Source of the DNA: Bradyrhizobium diazoefficiens USDA 110
GTDB lineage: Bacteria > Pseudomonadota > Alphaproteobacteria > Rhizobiales > Xanthobacteraceae
Length of the DNA: 64,000 nucleotides
Assembly: GCF_000011365.1 (NCBI RefSeq)
Contig: NC_004463.1
Coordinates: 2,404,001 to 2,468,000, forward strand
Direction of reading: 5' to 3'
Shown here: positions 25,448 to 32,117 of the stretch, piece after piece
How positions within the stretch are numbered: the stretch's first letter is position 1
How the letters are laid out: every line of letters starts with the position of its first letter
Translations under genes and position numbers: made by a program
The notes under the pieces: model-generated
The model's database searches: none
Seen by the model: the letters and a program-made list of their open reading frames with translations, nothing else
What the model was told of the DNA's origin: nothing

Positions 25448-26884
25448 ATGCTGAACCGCCATTTCTCCATCTACCTGGTCGCCTATATCCTGCCTGCGGC
25501 GGTGGGCTTCTTCGCGGTCACCGCCTACACGCGGCTGCTGACGCCCGCAGAGTACGGCGTCTATGTCGTCGGCATCAGCCTTGCCGGCATTCTGGGTGCG
25601 ATCTTCTTCGCCTGGATCAAGCTGTCGGTGTCCCGCTATCAGGCGATGTCGGCGGAGGTGGATTTTCGCGGCACGGCGATGGTCGCCTTTGGGCTCACGG
25701 CCGCGGTGCTCTGTGCCACGACCCCGCTGGTCTTCCTGTTCCGCAGCGACGTCAGCGTCGAGCTGCTGCTCGTCAGCATGTTCGTCGCGATCATGGCCAA
25801 TGCGGTCGATGTCGGCCAGGAGTTCGAGCGCGCCAAATTGCGCCCTTACCGGTTCGCGGCGATCTCGATCGTGCGCAGCGTATCGAGCGTGGGCTTCGGC
25901 CTGCTCGGGATCTGGCTCGGCTGGGGCGGCATGGGCCTGCTCGCGGCGTTCGGGCTGGGCTCGCTGACCGGCATCATCCTCAATCTCGTCGGCGACCGCA
26001 CCAGGATCGCGCCTTTCCAGCGCAGCCAGTTCATGCAGCTGGCGCGCTACGGCCTGCCGCTGACGCTGGCCGGTCTCTCGGTCGCGCTGTACTCGACCTG
26101 CGACCGCCTGATCGTCGCTTATCTCCTCGGCAAGGACGCCGCCGGCATCTTTGGCGTCGCCGCCGATCTGCCGCGCCAGTTCATGGTGATGATCGCCTCC
26201 AGCGTCGCCGCGGCGACCGTGCCGCTCGTGTTCCGATCGCTGTCGGAGAAGAACAATGAGACCACGCGCGAGCGGTTGAACGAAAGTCTCGAGCTGCTGC
26301 TCGTCGTCGTCGCGCCCGTCGCGATCTGGCTGGCGCTGGCGGCGGACCAGGTCGCAGGCACGCTGGTCGGCGTCGACTTCCGCGCCGGCGTGTCGGCGCT
26401 GCTGCCGACCCTGGTGCTCGCCCGCTTCTTCGGCATCGCCAATCAGTTCTACGTCCAGATCAGCTTTCAGCTCGCCGAGCGGCCGTTCATGCTGGCGGCG
26501 CAGTCCTTCCTCACGCTCGTGGTGAGCGTCGCGCTGATGTTCGCGCTGGTCGCAGGCTACGGTCTCAACGGCGCGGCGCTGGCGACGCTTGCGACCGAGG
26601 CGATCGGCTTCGTCGTCGCACTCGTCCTGATGCACCGTGCCCATCCCGTGCCGTTCGACGTCAATCGTCTCGCCGGCGTTGCCGCCTCCGCCGCAGCCAT
26701 GGCGGCTGCGATCCTCGTCGCGCGGTCGCAGGTCAACGGCACCGGGCTCGTCGCGCTGGTCATCGTGAGCCTTGCGGGCGGTTTCGCTTACGCCGCCGCG
26801 GCGTGGCTTCTCAATGTCGCGAACGTGCGAACGCTGTCGCTGCGTGTTCTGCGAACCTTCAATCGGAAGGCGCTGGGCGTCTAG
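25448..26884 (+). CDS. Polysaccharide flippase, Wzx/MATE-like (MOP superfamily)
   Basis: A 478-residue integral membrane protein with about 12-14 hydrophobic segments. The first is IYLVAYILPAAVGFFAVTAYTRLLTPAEYGVYVVG, including the LLTPAEYG motif typical of polysaccharide exporters. It would move lipid-linked oligosaccharides or polysaccharide units across the inner membrane. The short C-terminal tail is basic. With the adjacent DUF6492 and GH10 genes it forms a plausible exopolysaccharide group, although no polymerase or priming transferase is present here. Confidence 0.87.
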   Translation: MLNRHFSIYLVAYILPAAVGFFAVTAYTRLLTPAEYGVYVVGISLAGILGAIFFAWIKLSVSRYQAMSAEVDFRGTAMVAFGLTAAVLCATTPLVFLFRSDVSVELLLVSMFVAIMANAVDVGQEFERAKLRPYRFAAISIVRSVSSVGFGLLGIWLGWGGMGLLAAFGLGSLTGIILNLVGDRTRIAPFQRSQFMQLARYGLPLTLAGLSVALYSTCDRLIVAYLLGKDAAGIFGVAADLPRQFMVMIASSVAAATVPLVFRSLSEKNNETTRERLNESLELLLVVVAPVAIWLALAADQVAGTLVGVDFRAGVSALLPTLVLARFFGIANQFYVQISFQLAERPFMLAAQSFLTLVVSVALMFALVAGYGLNGAALATLATEAIGFVVALVLMHRAHPVPFDVNRLAGVAASAAAMAAAILVARSQVNGTGLVALVIVSLAGGFAYAAAAWLLNVANVRTLSLRVLRTFNRKALGV

Positions 26885-26942
26885 CCGCGGTGTCTGCCGA
26901 GGCAACCGGGCCGGGCTCCAGGCGGCGGGAACTTTGCTCGAG

Positions 26943-26958
26943 CGAGCAATATTGACCA
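26943..26958 (+). promoter_or_regulatory. Site A of the shared YGAGCARTWTTG element
   Basis: CGAGCAATATTGACCA matches the palindrome TGAGCAATATTGCTCA at 13 of 16 positions. Its conserved half points toward the zinc-ribbon gene at 27068, 117.5 bases from site centre to ATG. A -10-like CATGCT at 26980-26985 follows, 32 bases centre to centre. The ten bases CATGCTGGCT recur at the same offset after site D. Confidence 0.6.
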
Positions 26959-27067
26959 GTAACTTCGGTCCCGGCGGCTCATGCTGGCTGTATCACCGCC
27001 CCTTATCGGCATCTATCGGTGACTGAGAGTGCTGTAACGCTCCCGCCTGATCTCGAGGGTGCATCGC

Positions 27068-27304
27068 ATGCATTTGCAACATTCCCACTCATTCGGTTCG
27101 TCACTTGCATCAGACCGGCGGCCGCGCTGTCCCAGGTGCGGCGAACCCATGAGCTTGGTGAGGATCCCCGGCTCATCCGCCTTTGACATCGGAACGTTCG
27201 CGTGCGCCTGCCATCACATTCGTGCTGCCGCAGTCGAAACCGATCCGATGAGATCGGCCGCGGCCCTCTGGCTCGCCAGTCACGATTTGAGGCCACCGAC
27301 CTGA
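27068..27304 (+). CDS. Small zinc-ribbon protein (CPRCG, DPMRSA tail)
   Basis: A 78-residue protein with one CPRCGEPMSLVRI half-knuckle, a second CxC pair (FACACHH) and the tail ETDPMRSAAALWLASH. It is a paralogue of the 65-residue protein at 30066-30263, sharing CPxCxxxMxL, the second Cys pair and DPMRSA. Zinc binding is inferred from the spaced cysteines. A GTG at 27059 (three residues earlier) is an alternative start. It leads a run of three small genes and is preceded by element A. Confidence 0.7.
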   Translation: MHLQHSHSFGSSLASDRRPRCPRCGEPMSLVRIPGSSAFDIGTFACACHHIRAAAVETDPMRSAAALWLASHDLRPPT

Positions 27305-27318
27305 GCGGGTGCCCCCGA

Positions 27319-27465
27319 ATGGAGGACCTGGAAGACTTCATCCACCTCGAAAACCTCAAAATCCTCAGACGGCAGATCGATCTGGCCAAAGACGACGTCC
27401 GGCGGCAATGGCTCATGATACGTCTGGCCGAGGAGGAGGCGAAAGGCCGGGTTGCGACCCGATAG
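27319..27465 (+). CDS. Small helical protein, 48 residues
   Basis: MEDLEDFIHLENLKILRRQI...EEEAKGRVATR is a highly charged, wholly helical 48-residue protein. The FIHxENLxxxR...RxxLxxLAEEEAK pattern matches small proteins I recall from Bradyrhizobium. Their function is unknown. It starts 15 bases after the zinc-ribbon gene, so cotranscription is likely. Confidence 0.65.
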   Translation: MEDLEDFIHLENLKILRRQIDLAKDDVRRQWLMIRLAEEEAKGRVATR

Positions 27466-27511
27466 GCGGTCGCCGGCGTACCGCCAAAGGGCCGTCGATG
27501 GGAGATGTGTG

Positions 27512-27850
27512 GTGAGCGGATACATATTCAACAACAGGGGAATCCGCGCCGGGGTTCTGAACGGCACATCGATCTTCGACCTCACCGGCAAGAAAGTCTA
27601 CGATCTCCGGGGGAACAATATCTATCGTCTCTCGGGCGAGTTGGTCGGCCATACGCTCGACGCGTCGGGTGCTGACAAGCGTCTGGACCGCGACAGCGAA
27701 GCGCTGCTCTCCGTCCTGCGAGCACCGGAGCCTGACGAGCCCGAGAACCGTCCCGCTCCGCAAAGGCAGCCATCTGACAGCTTTGCGGAAGCAATACGTC
27801 TGCGCCGGCAGGTCTCGGACACCCCGTCCGATCGTCCCAAGAAAGGATGA
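27512..27850 (+). CDS. Beta-flower-like repeat protein
   Basis: A 112-residue protein starting with GTG at 27512 after a GGGAG ribosome binding site. The N-terminal half is a run of 8-9 residue repeats (IFDLTGKKV, YDLRGNNI, YRLSGELV), followed by a disordered acidic/proline C-terminus (PEPDEPENRPAPQRQ). The repeats resemble the four-fold beta-flower domain, whose function is unknown. That assignment rests on the repeat pattern alone. It is third in the small-gene operon headed by the zinc-ribbon protein. Confidence 0.62.
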   Translation: MSGYIFNNRGIRAGVLNGTSIFDLTGKKVYDLRGNNIYRLSGELVGHTLDASGADKRLDRDSEALLSVLRAPEPDEPENRPAPQRQPSDSFAEAIRLRRQVSDTPSDRPKKG

Positions 27851-27929
27851 TCCTGCATTCCGAGAGCTTCACGAACACTTCGCACAGGCCCGCAACGACA
27901 CCCGATGCGGGCCCGGTCACGCCGAAAAT

Positions 27930-28157
27930 CTATTGCAGCGGCGACCGCATCCCGGTCGCAGCATCGTAGACCAGGATTTGCAGCATTGGGAATCTGCCGA
28001 GCAACTCGGCGCCGGCTTCTCGGGCAGCAGTTTCGCTGTCGTAACGGGTCTTGAAGTGGCCATCGACCACAAGCGTGAAGCCATCGGCCGGTGCGACGTC
28101 AGCCCTTTGAATGATTCTCGGCGCGATCTCGTCGACGTGCGCGGTCGGCTTTTTCAT
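27930..28157 (-). CDS. Small hypothetical protein, 75 residues
   Basis: The sequence MKKPTAHVDEIAPRIIQRAD... contains DGFTLVVDGHFKTRYDSETAAREAGAEL and a C-terminal LVYDAATGMRSPL. The VDGHFKxxYDSxxAA strand-helix pattern suggests a small alpha/beta fold similar in outline to DUF6894-type proteins, but I cannot name the family. It starts 57 bases after the stop of the Crp/Fnr gene on the same strand and has GAAGGT before the ATG, so it may be cotranscribed with the regulator. Confidence 0.62.
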   Translation of the reverse strand: MKKPTAHVDEIAPRIIQRADVAPADGFTLVVDGHFKTRYDSETAAREAGAELLGRFPMLQILVYDAATGMRSPLQ

Positions 28158-28214
28158 GGGGTACCTTCATATCGTTGCAGGAGGCGGCTCGAGGCGTTCT
28201 TGCCCCCAACTGTC

Positions 28215-28892
28215 TCAGTCGTCCCTCACGATCTCAGGCTTGTCATACAAGACCGCGTTCAGGAGGGAACTGTGAACCTCGATCTTGCCGTTGTAGGTGA
28301 TAAAGCCGAGCTTGCGAAATTTGTTCATGAAAAAGCTGACGCGTGAGCGGGTCGTCCCGATCATCTCTGCGAGCGTCTCCTGACTGACCTGCGCCGTGAT
28401 GGGCTGCGTGGCGCCATCCTTGCCAAAATTCGCCAGGAGCAGGAGAAGACGCGCAAGCCGCTTCTCGCTCGAATTGAACAACTGGTCGATCAGGTCTTCT
28501 TCGATGCGGCTGTTTCGACTGAGCAGATACTCCATGAACAACTCGGAGAACTTTGGCTCGCCCTTGAGTATCGCAAGCATAGCCGATTTCGCGATCGACG
28601 TGACCAGGCATTGCTCCATCGCCACCGTTGTCGAAATCCGCAAGGGATGGCCGTTCAGGCAACCTTCGCCGAAGAATTGTCCGGGCTCCATGATTCCGAC
28701 CACGGCTTCCTTGCCCTGCTCGGAGACGACGAGAACCTTGATCCTGCCCTTCTGGATGTAGAAAACCGTGTCCGCGGCGTCGCCCTGCGAGAACACGACC
28801 TGGTTCTTGTCGAATTTCAGTATGGCTTTGCCCTCGCCGACCTTGGCGAGAAAGAGTTTTGGATCGAACGAGCTTTTCGCCGCTTTTAGCAT
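28215..28892 (-). CDS. Crp/Fnr family transcriptional regulator
   Basis: A 225-residue regulator with an N-terminal cyclic-nucleotide-binding-type beta roll (residues about 20-140; GQFFGEGCLNGHPLRISTTVAM is the phosphate-binding-cassette region) and a C-terminal winged helix. The recognition region is VSQETLAEMIGTTRSRVSFFMNKFRKLGF. It lacks N-terminal FNR-type cysteines for an iron-sulfur cluster. It is the only DNA-binding protein in the 26.9-31.7 kb island and so is the first candidate to bind the five shared elements, although the element differs from CRP, FNR and FixK boxes. The effector is unknown. No copy of the element precedes this gene. Confidence 0.9.
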   Translation of the reverse strand: MLKAAKSSFDPKLFLAKVGEGKAILKFDKNQVVFSQGDAADTVFYIQKGRIKVLVVSEQGKEAVVGIMEPGQFFGEGCLNGHPLRISTTVAMEQCLVTSIAKSAMLAILKGEPKFSELFMEYLLSRNSRIEEDLIDQLFNSSEKRLARLLLLLANFGKDGATQPITAQVSQETLAEMIGTTRSRVSFFMNKFRKLGFITYNGKIEVHSSLLNAVLYDKPEIVRDD

Positions 28893-29051
28893 AACGTCGT
28901 CAAGAACCTGATGGAGGGGGCTTCAGTTTAGCAGGGCCGGGGCCGGGCGCGTTAGGCAAATCTTGCGTCCGCCTTCGGGCCCCCCGGTGATCCCGGCCAG
29001 GCAATTGTGGCGGCGGCCTCGGCCGGCTCGCCATACGGCTCGCCTGCGCTC

Positions 29052-29327
29052 TCAATGCCGTACGACCGTCTGATGCCGGTCCTTCATGAGTGCGGCATCC
29101 AGCTCCGTTTGGCTGACCGAGTAGAACTGGATCAGTAATTGGGGGGCAGACCTCGCGGGCGTCTGAAGCAGCGTCGCCACGCGCCGATAGGCGATCCTCG
29201 ACAACCCTTCGATCTGCTCGTCGTCAGTGACGACGACATATTCACCGGCGGGCTGAGTGCCCTCCAGGCCCTGAAGGACGAAGGGATTGGCGAACGAAAC
29301 GGTGGTCCGTGTTGTTCTGATAGTCAA
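29052..29327 (-). CDS. Small hypothetical protein, 91 residues
   Basis: The sequence starts MTIRTTRTTVSFANPFVLQG and contains LEGTQPAGEYVVVTDDEQIEGLSRIAYRRVATLLQTP. The beta-rich first half (FxNPFxLxGxxxxxPAGxYxVxTDEExIxGLSxxAYRR) is a pattern I recall from rhizobial hypothetical proteins, with no known role. No signal peptide is evident. Site B of the shared element lies upstream, centred 122.5 bases from its ATG. Confidence 0.72.
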   Translation of the reverse strand: MTIRTTRTTVSFANPFVLQGLEGTQPAGEYVVVTDDEQIEGLSRIAYRRVATLLQTPARSAPQLLIQFYSVSQTELDAALMKDRHQTVVRH

Positions 29328-29441
29328 GGTGAGATCTCCTGGACGAACTGCAGAGGCGTCAGCCGCGCCACTTGTCGACCCCTCTTCGTGCCGGTCGAGG
29401 GACGGCCATCAGAGAGCCTATCGGTTGGCTCGCTCTGCTGC

Positions 29442-29457
29442 AGAGCAAAATTGCTCA
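29442..29457 (-). promoter_or_regulatory. Site B of the shared element
   Basis: On the minus strand this reads TGAGCAATTTTGCTCT, 14 of 16 to the palindrome. It points at the 91-residue gene (start 29327), 122.5 bases centre to start. A -10-like TAGGCT (29420 down to 29415) lies 32 bases from the site centre. Confidence 0.6.
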
Positions 29458-29517
29458 GCTTTGAAGGAATGGTCCGCAACTGATCCTGAGCCGCGCGCCG
29501 ATCATACGATCGGCATC

Positions 29518-29533
29518 TGAGCAGTTTTGCACA
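29518..29533 (+). promoter_or_regulatory. Site C of the shared element
   Basis: TGAGCAGTTTTGCACA, 13 of 16 to the palindrome, points at the GlsB-type gene, 80.5 bases centre to the ATG at 29606. A -10-like TAGTCT lies at 29555-29560, again 32 bases from the site centre. With site B it occupies the divergent 278-base intergenic region 29328-29605, which otherwise holds no gene. Confidence 0.58.
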
Positions 29534-29605
29534 TCATCCGCCCTTGCCCGGGTCTAGTCTGACGGGTGACGGAACACTGCTTGGTCGTCCGTTGGTGAGG
29601 TGAAA

Positions 29606-29911
29606 ATGAACATATCTGGTGAAAGCCTTCTCGTCATATTGGCTGTGGGCATCGCGGCCGGTTGGCTTGCGGGCCAGATCGTCATGGGTACGGGCTTGGG
29701 CCTGGTCGGCGATCTCGTCGTGGGAATAGCGGGCGCCTTCATCGCGAGCTGGTTATTTCCGCAGCTGGGAATCCATCTCGGTTCGGGGATCGTCTCGCAG
29801 ATCATCGACGCCGCGGTCGGCGCGGTCTTGCTGCTCATGATCATCGGGCTCGTCCGCGGACGAAGCCGATGGGGCGGAAGCTGGGGCGGCGTTTGGCGCA
29901 AACGCTGGTAG
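29606..29911 (+). CDS. GlsB/YeaQ/YmgE family stress-associated membrane protein
   Basis: A 101-residue protein with three hydrophobic segments (LLVILAVGIAAGWLAGQIV, LVGDLVVGIAGAFIASWLF, IIDAAVGAVLLLMIIGLV) and a basic tail, the layout of the transglycosylase-associated/GlsB family of small inner-membrane proteins. The function is unknown. Homologues are often stress induced. GTGAGG ribosome binding bases precede the ATG at 29606, and an in-frame GTG at 29600 overlaps that site. Site C lies upstream and a strong hairpin follows. Confidence 0.88.
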   Translation: MNISGESLLVILAVGIAAGWLAGQIVMGTGLGLVGDLVVGIAGAFIASWLFPQLGIHLGSGIVSQIIDAAVGAVLLLMIIGLVRGRSRWGGSWGGVWRKRW

Positions 29912-30006
29912 GCGGGCATCGTGAGAGTCTGCCTGGAACGAACGTCGCCGGGACTACTTGGTGATGGCGACCGGATATGATGCCCACTCATCATACCCGA
30001 TGAATG

Positions 30007-30040
30007 GCGGCCCCGGTTCGCACCCCCGTGCTGGGGCCGC
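30007..30040. terminator. Hairpin between convergent genes
   Basis: Arms GCGGCCCC (30007-30014) and GGGGCCGC (30033-30040) enclose a GC-rich loop, with a pyrimidine-rich TTCCTT just after. It lies between the GlsB-type gene and the convergent zinc-ribbon gene and may terminate the former. Confidence 0.6.
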
Positions 30041-30065
30041 TTCCTTGAGCGTTCCCCTTCAGCTG

Positions 30066-30263
30066 CTATTTGGCTGATCTCATCGGGTCGTCCATGGATA
30101 TCTTGTGGACGTTCCCGCATTTGGCACATTCGAAGATTCGAAGATTGGGACCGTCGCAGCTTGCCCCGACGTGGATCAGCATCATGCGGCTCTGGCAGGC
30201 CGGGCAGAGTGGCCGGGGTATCGGAATCAGCGTCGGTTCTGGACGAGCATAGACCTCGGACAT
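30066..30263 (-). CDS. Small zinc-ribbon protein, paralogue of the 27068 gene
   Basis: A 65-residue protein with two CxxC knuckles (CPACQSRMML and CAKCGNVHKI), an intervening CDGPNLRIFE strand and the terminal SMDDPMRSAK. This is a complete four-Cys zinc ribbon. It shares CPxCxxxMxL and DPMRSA with the protein at 27068. AGGAG precedes the ATG at 30263. Site D is centred 118.5 bases upstream, nearly the same distance as site A from the paralogue. Confidence 0.75.
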   Translation of the reverse strand: MSEVYARPEPTLIPIPRPLCPACQSRMMLIHVGASCDGPNLRIFECAKCGNVHKISMDDPMRSAK

Positions 30264-30373
30264 ATGAAGCTCCTGCCCATATGGCGGGGTACGCTGTACC
30301 CGAAGCCGCCGCCGATGACAGCCGATTCGCCGGCTGCGTCATAGCCAGCATGCCGCGCTCGCGTGTCAGCTTC

Positions 30374-30389
30374 AGTTCAATATTGCTCA
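30374..30389 (-). promoter_or_regulatory. Site D of the shared element
   Basis: On the minus strand this reads TGAGCAATATTGAACT, 13 of 16 to the palindrome with an intact proximal half. It points at the zinc-ribbon gene, 118.5 bases from the ATG. CATGCTGGCT follows on the minus strand (30352 down to 30343), exactly as after site A. Confidence 0.62.
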
Positions 30390-30504
30390 CATTGCCGGAA
30401 AATCGCCGCCGGTCGGTGAACATCTCCGACCTGCGTCCCTTCCCATCTCAGTCGCGGTGTGTCATGGGGGGCAGGCCAATTCGGCGGGACGCCGGCTCCC
30501 GGCG

Positions 30505-30520
30505 TGAGCAATATTGCTCA
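30505..30520 (+). promoter_or_regulatory. Site E, perfect 16-base palindrome
   Basis: TGAGCAATATTGCTCA is a perfect palindrome. Its centre is 80.5 bases before the desaturase GTG at 30593, the same distance as site C from the GlsB-type start. A -10-like CAATAT lies at 30542-30547, 32 bases from the centre. Confidence 0.65.
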
Positions 30521-30592
30521 GCAGGACATCCAGGCTCGGATCAATATGAGTGCGTGCGGGGCAGGACCTCAGAACTGCTGCCGGAGGCGTCC

Positions 30593-31690
30593 GTGGGCGA
30601 TAACGATACTTCTTCGGCGGACATCGGGAACAGACCAGAAATGACTGAGAGAACGCCGGAGATCCGCGCGACGGCGCGGATGCTCGCCCGCTACCGCGAG
30701 CCCGACAGTGCGCGCGGTGTCCTCGAGCTGGCGATCACGGCGGTGCCGCTCGTCATCATCTGGGTTCTGATCTGGGCCGCTCTTGACCACGGCTATTGGT
30801 TTGCGCTGCTGCTCGAGGTGCCCGCGGCGGGTTTGCTGGTCCGTCTCTTCATGATCCAGCACGATTGCGGACATGGCTCGTTCTTCCGCGGCCGCGTTGC
30901 GAACGATTGGGTCGGCCGCGCCATCGGCGTGATGACACTGACGCCATACGATTACTGGCGACATAACCATGCACGCCACCATGCGAACTCCGGCAATCTC
31001 GATCACAGGGGCTCGGGCGACATCGATACGTTGACCGTGCGCGAGTTTCGCGACCAGCCCCTATGGGGTCGGATGCTGTACCGTTTGTATCGCCATCCTC
31101 TCGTGATGTTTGGCGTCGGTCCCTCGTATTTGTTCATCTTGAAGCATCGCTTGCCGGTCGGGCTGATGCGCGGTGGCTGGAAGCCCTGGCTGAGCACAAT
31201 GGGCACGAACGTCGCGATCGCGGTTCTCGTCGGCGCGATGATCCGGCTGGTCGGCTATGGGCCGTTCCTGCTGGTTCACCTGCCGATCATCGTTCTGGCG
31301 GCGTCGATCGGTGTCTGGCTGTTCTATGTCCAGCACCAATTCGAGCACACCCACTGGTCCCACGACGACAACTGGAATTTTCACGACGCTGCGCTGTACG
31401 GCAGCTCGCACTACCAATTGCCGGGTGTCTTGCGATGGTTCACGGCGAATATCGGCGTCCACCACATCCATCATTTGTGCAGTCGAATTCCCTGCTATCG
31501 CCTGCCGGACGTGTTGCGGGACCATCCGCAGCTCGCCGGCGTCGGACGGATCACACTGCTCCAGAGCTTGCGGACCGTGCGGCTGACCTTGTGGGATGAG
31601 GAGCGCTTGCGGCTCGTCTCCTTTGGAGAGGCAGCCTTGACCTCAACCGCCTCGCCGACGCCGGCGGCCGCCTCGCGGCGAGGCCGCTGA
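30593..31690 (+). CDS. Membrane fatty acid desaturase
   Basis: A 365-residue di-iron desaturase of the acyl-lipid omega-type. All three histidine boxes are present: HDCGH, HNHARHH and HHIHH. They are separated by pairs of hydrophobic segments (LVIIWVLIWAAL, FALLLEVPAAGLLVRLFMI, NVAIAVLVGAMIRLV, FLLVHLPIIVLAASIGVWLF). It inserts a double bond in membrane acyl chains. The GTG at 30593 is chosen because GGAGG lies five bases upstream and because it puts site E at the same distance as site C. An ATG at 30641 (MTERTPEIRA) is possible and would remove 16 residues. Regulation through site E would link membrane fluidity to the island's regulon. Confidence 0.85.
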   Translation: MGDNDTSSADIGNRPEMTERTPEIRATARMLARYREPDSARGVLELAITAVPLVIIWVLIWAALDHGYWFALLLEVPAAGLLVRLFMIQHDCGHGSFFRGRVANDWVGRAIGVMTLTPYDYWRHNHARHHANSGNLDHRGSGDIDTLTVREFRDQPLWGRMLYRLYRHPLVMFGVGPSYLFILKHRLPVGLMRGGWKPWLSTMGTNVAIAVLVGAMIRLVGYGPFLLVHLPIIVLAASIGVWLFYVQHQFEHTHWSHDDNWNFHDAALYGSSHYQLPGVLRWFTANIGVHHIHHLCSRIPCYRLPDVLRDHPQLAGVGRITLLQSLRTVRLTLWDEERLRLVSFGEAALTSTASPTPAAASRRGR

Positions 31691-32117
31691 GGGTCGTGAA
31701 GGTGCGCGCCCCGCAGTGGTGTTTACTGCCGAGGTTCGGCCGGAAGGTGCCGGGCGTTTAGCCACCATTCTCAACCAAAGCCTGCCGGTTCAAAGAATAT
31801 AGGCCGGTTTGCGCCGCACCGTTGTGATCCGGGTCGTGATCGCCGCGGCGCTCCACCGCAACGGGGGGAAAACCGGCGGATCCGCCCCCTCCGAGGCGGA
31901 CATTCTGCCGCAGCGATCGCCGCCAGCCTCGGACCAGCCTTGGCCGGGAGCCACCCTTCCGCCCGCGCGAGCCGTCGTATATGAGAGATTTGTCGTTGGA
32001 ACGTGCCGAATATCGCCACAGACGGAACGTATGGCGGCTGCGATTTCTTAATCCAAAGATCGCAATCTGAGACCTAATCGACATGAGCGCGGACTGGCAT
32101 TTCGACCGGGGCATGGC

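Larger units (their letters stand above)
30264..30592. other. Divergent control region with sites D and E
   Basis: A 329-base region between the zinc-ribbon and desaturase genes. No supported gene was found. It contains elements D and E, 131 bases apart and pointing outward to each gene. Confidence 0.55.

Noticed and set aside
26934..26949. Inverted repeat TTGCTC-GAGC-GAGCAA as an FNR/FixK box
   Set aside because: FNR/FixK boxes have TTG-N8-CAA spacing and here it is N10. It overlaps site A, and the directional element explains the conservation better.
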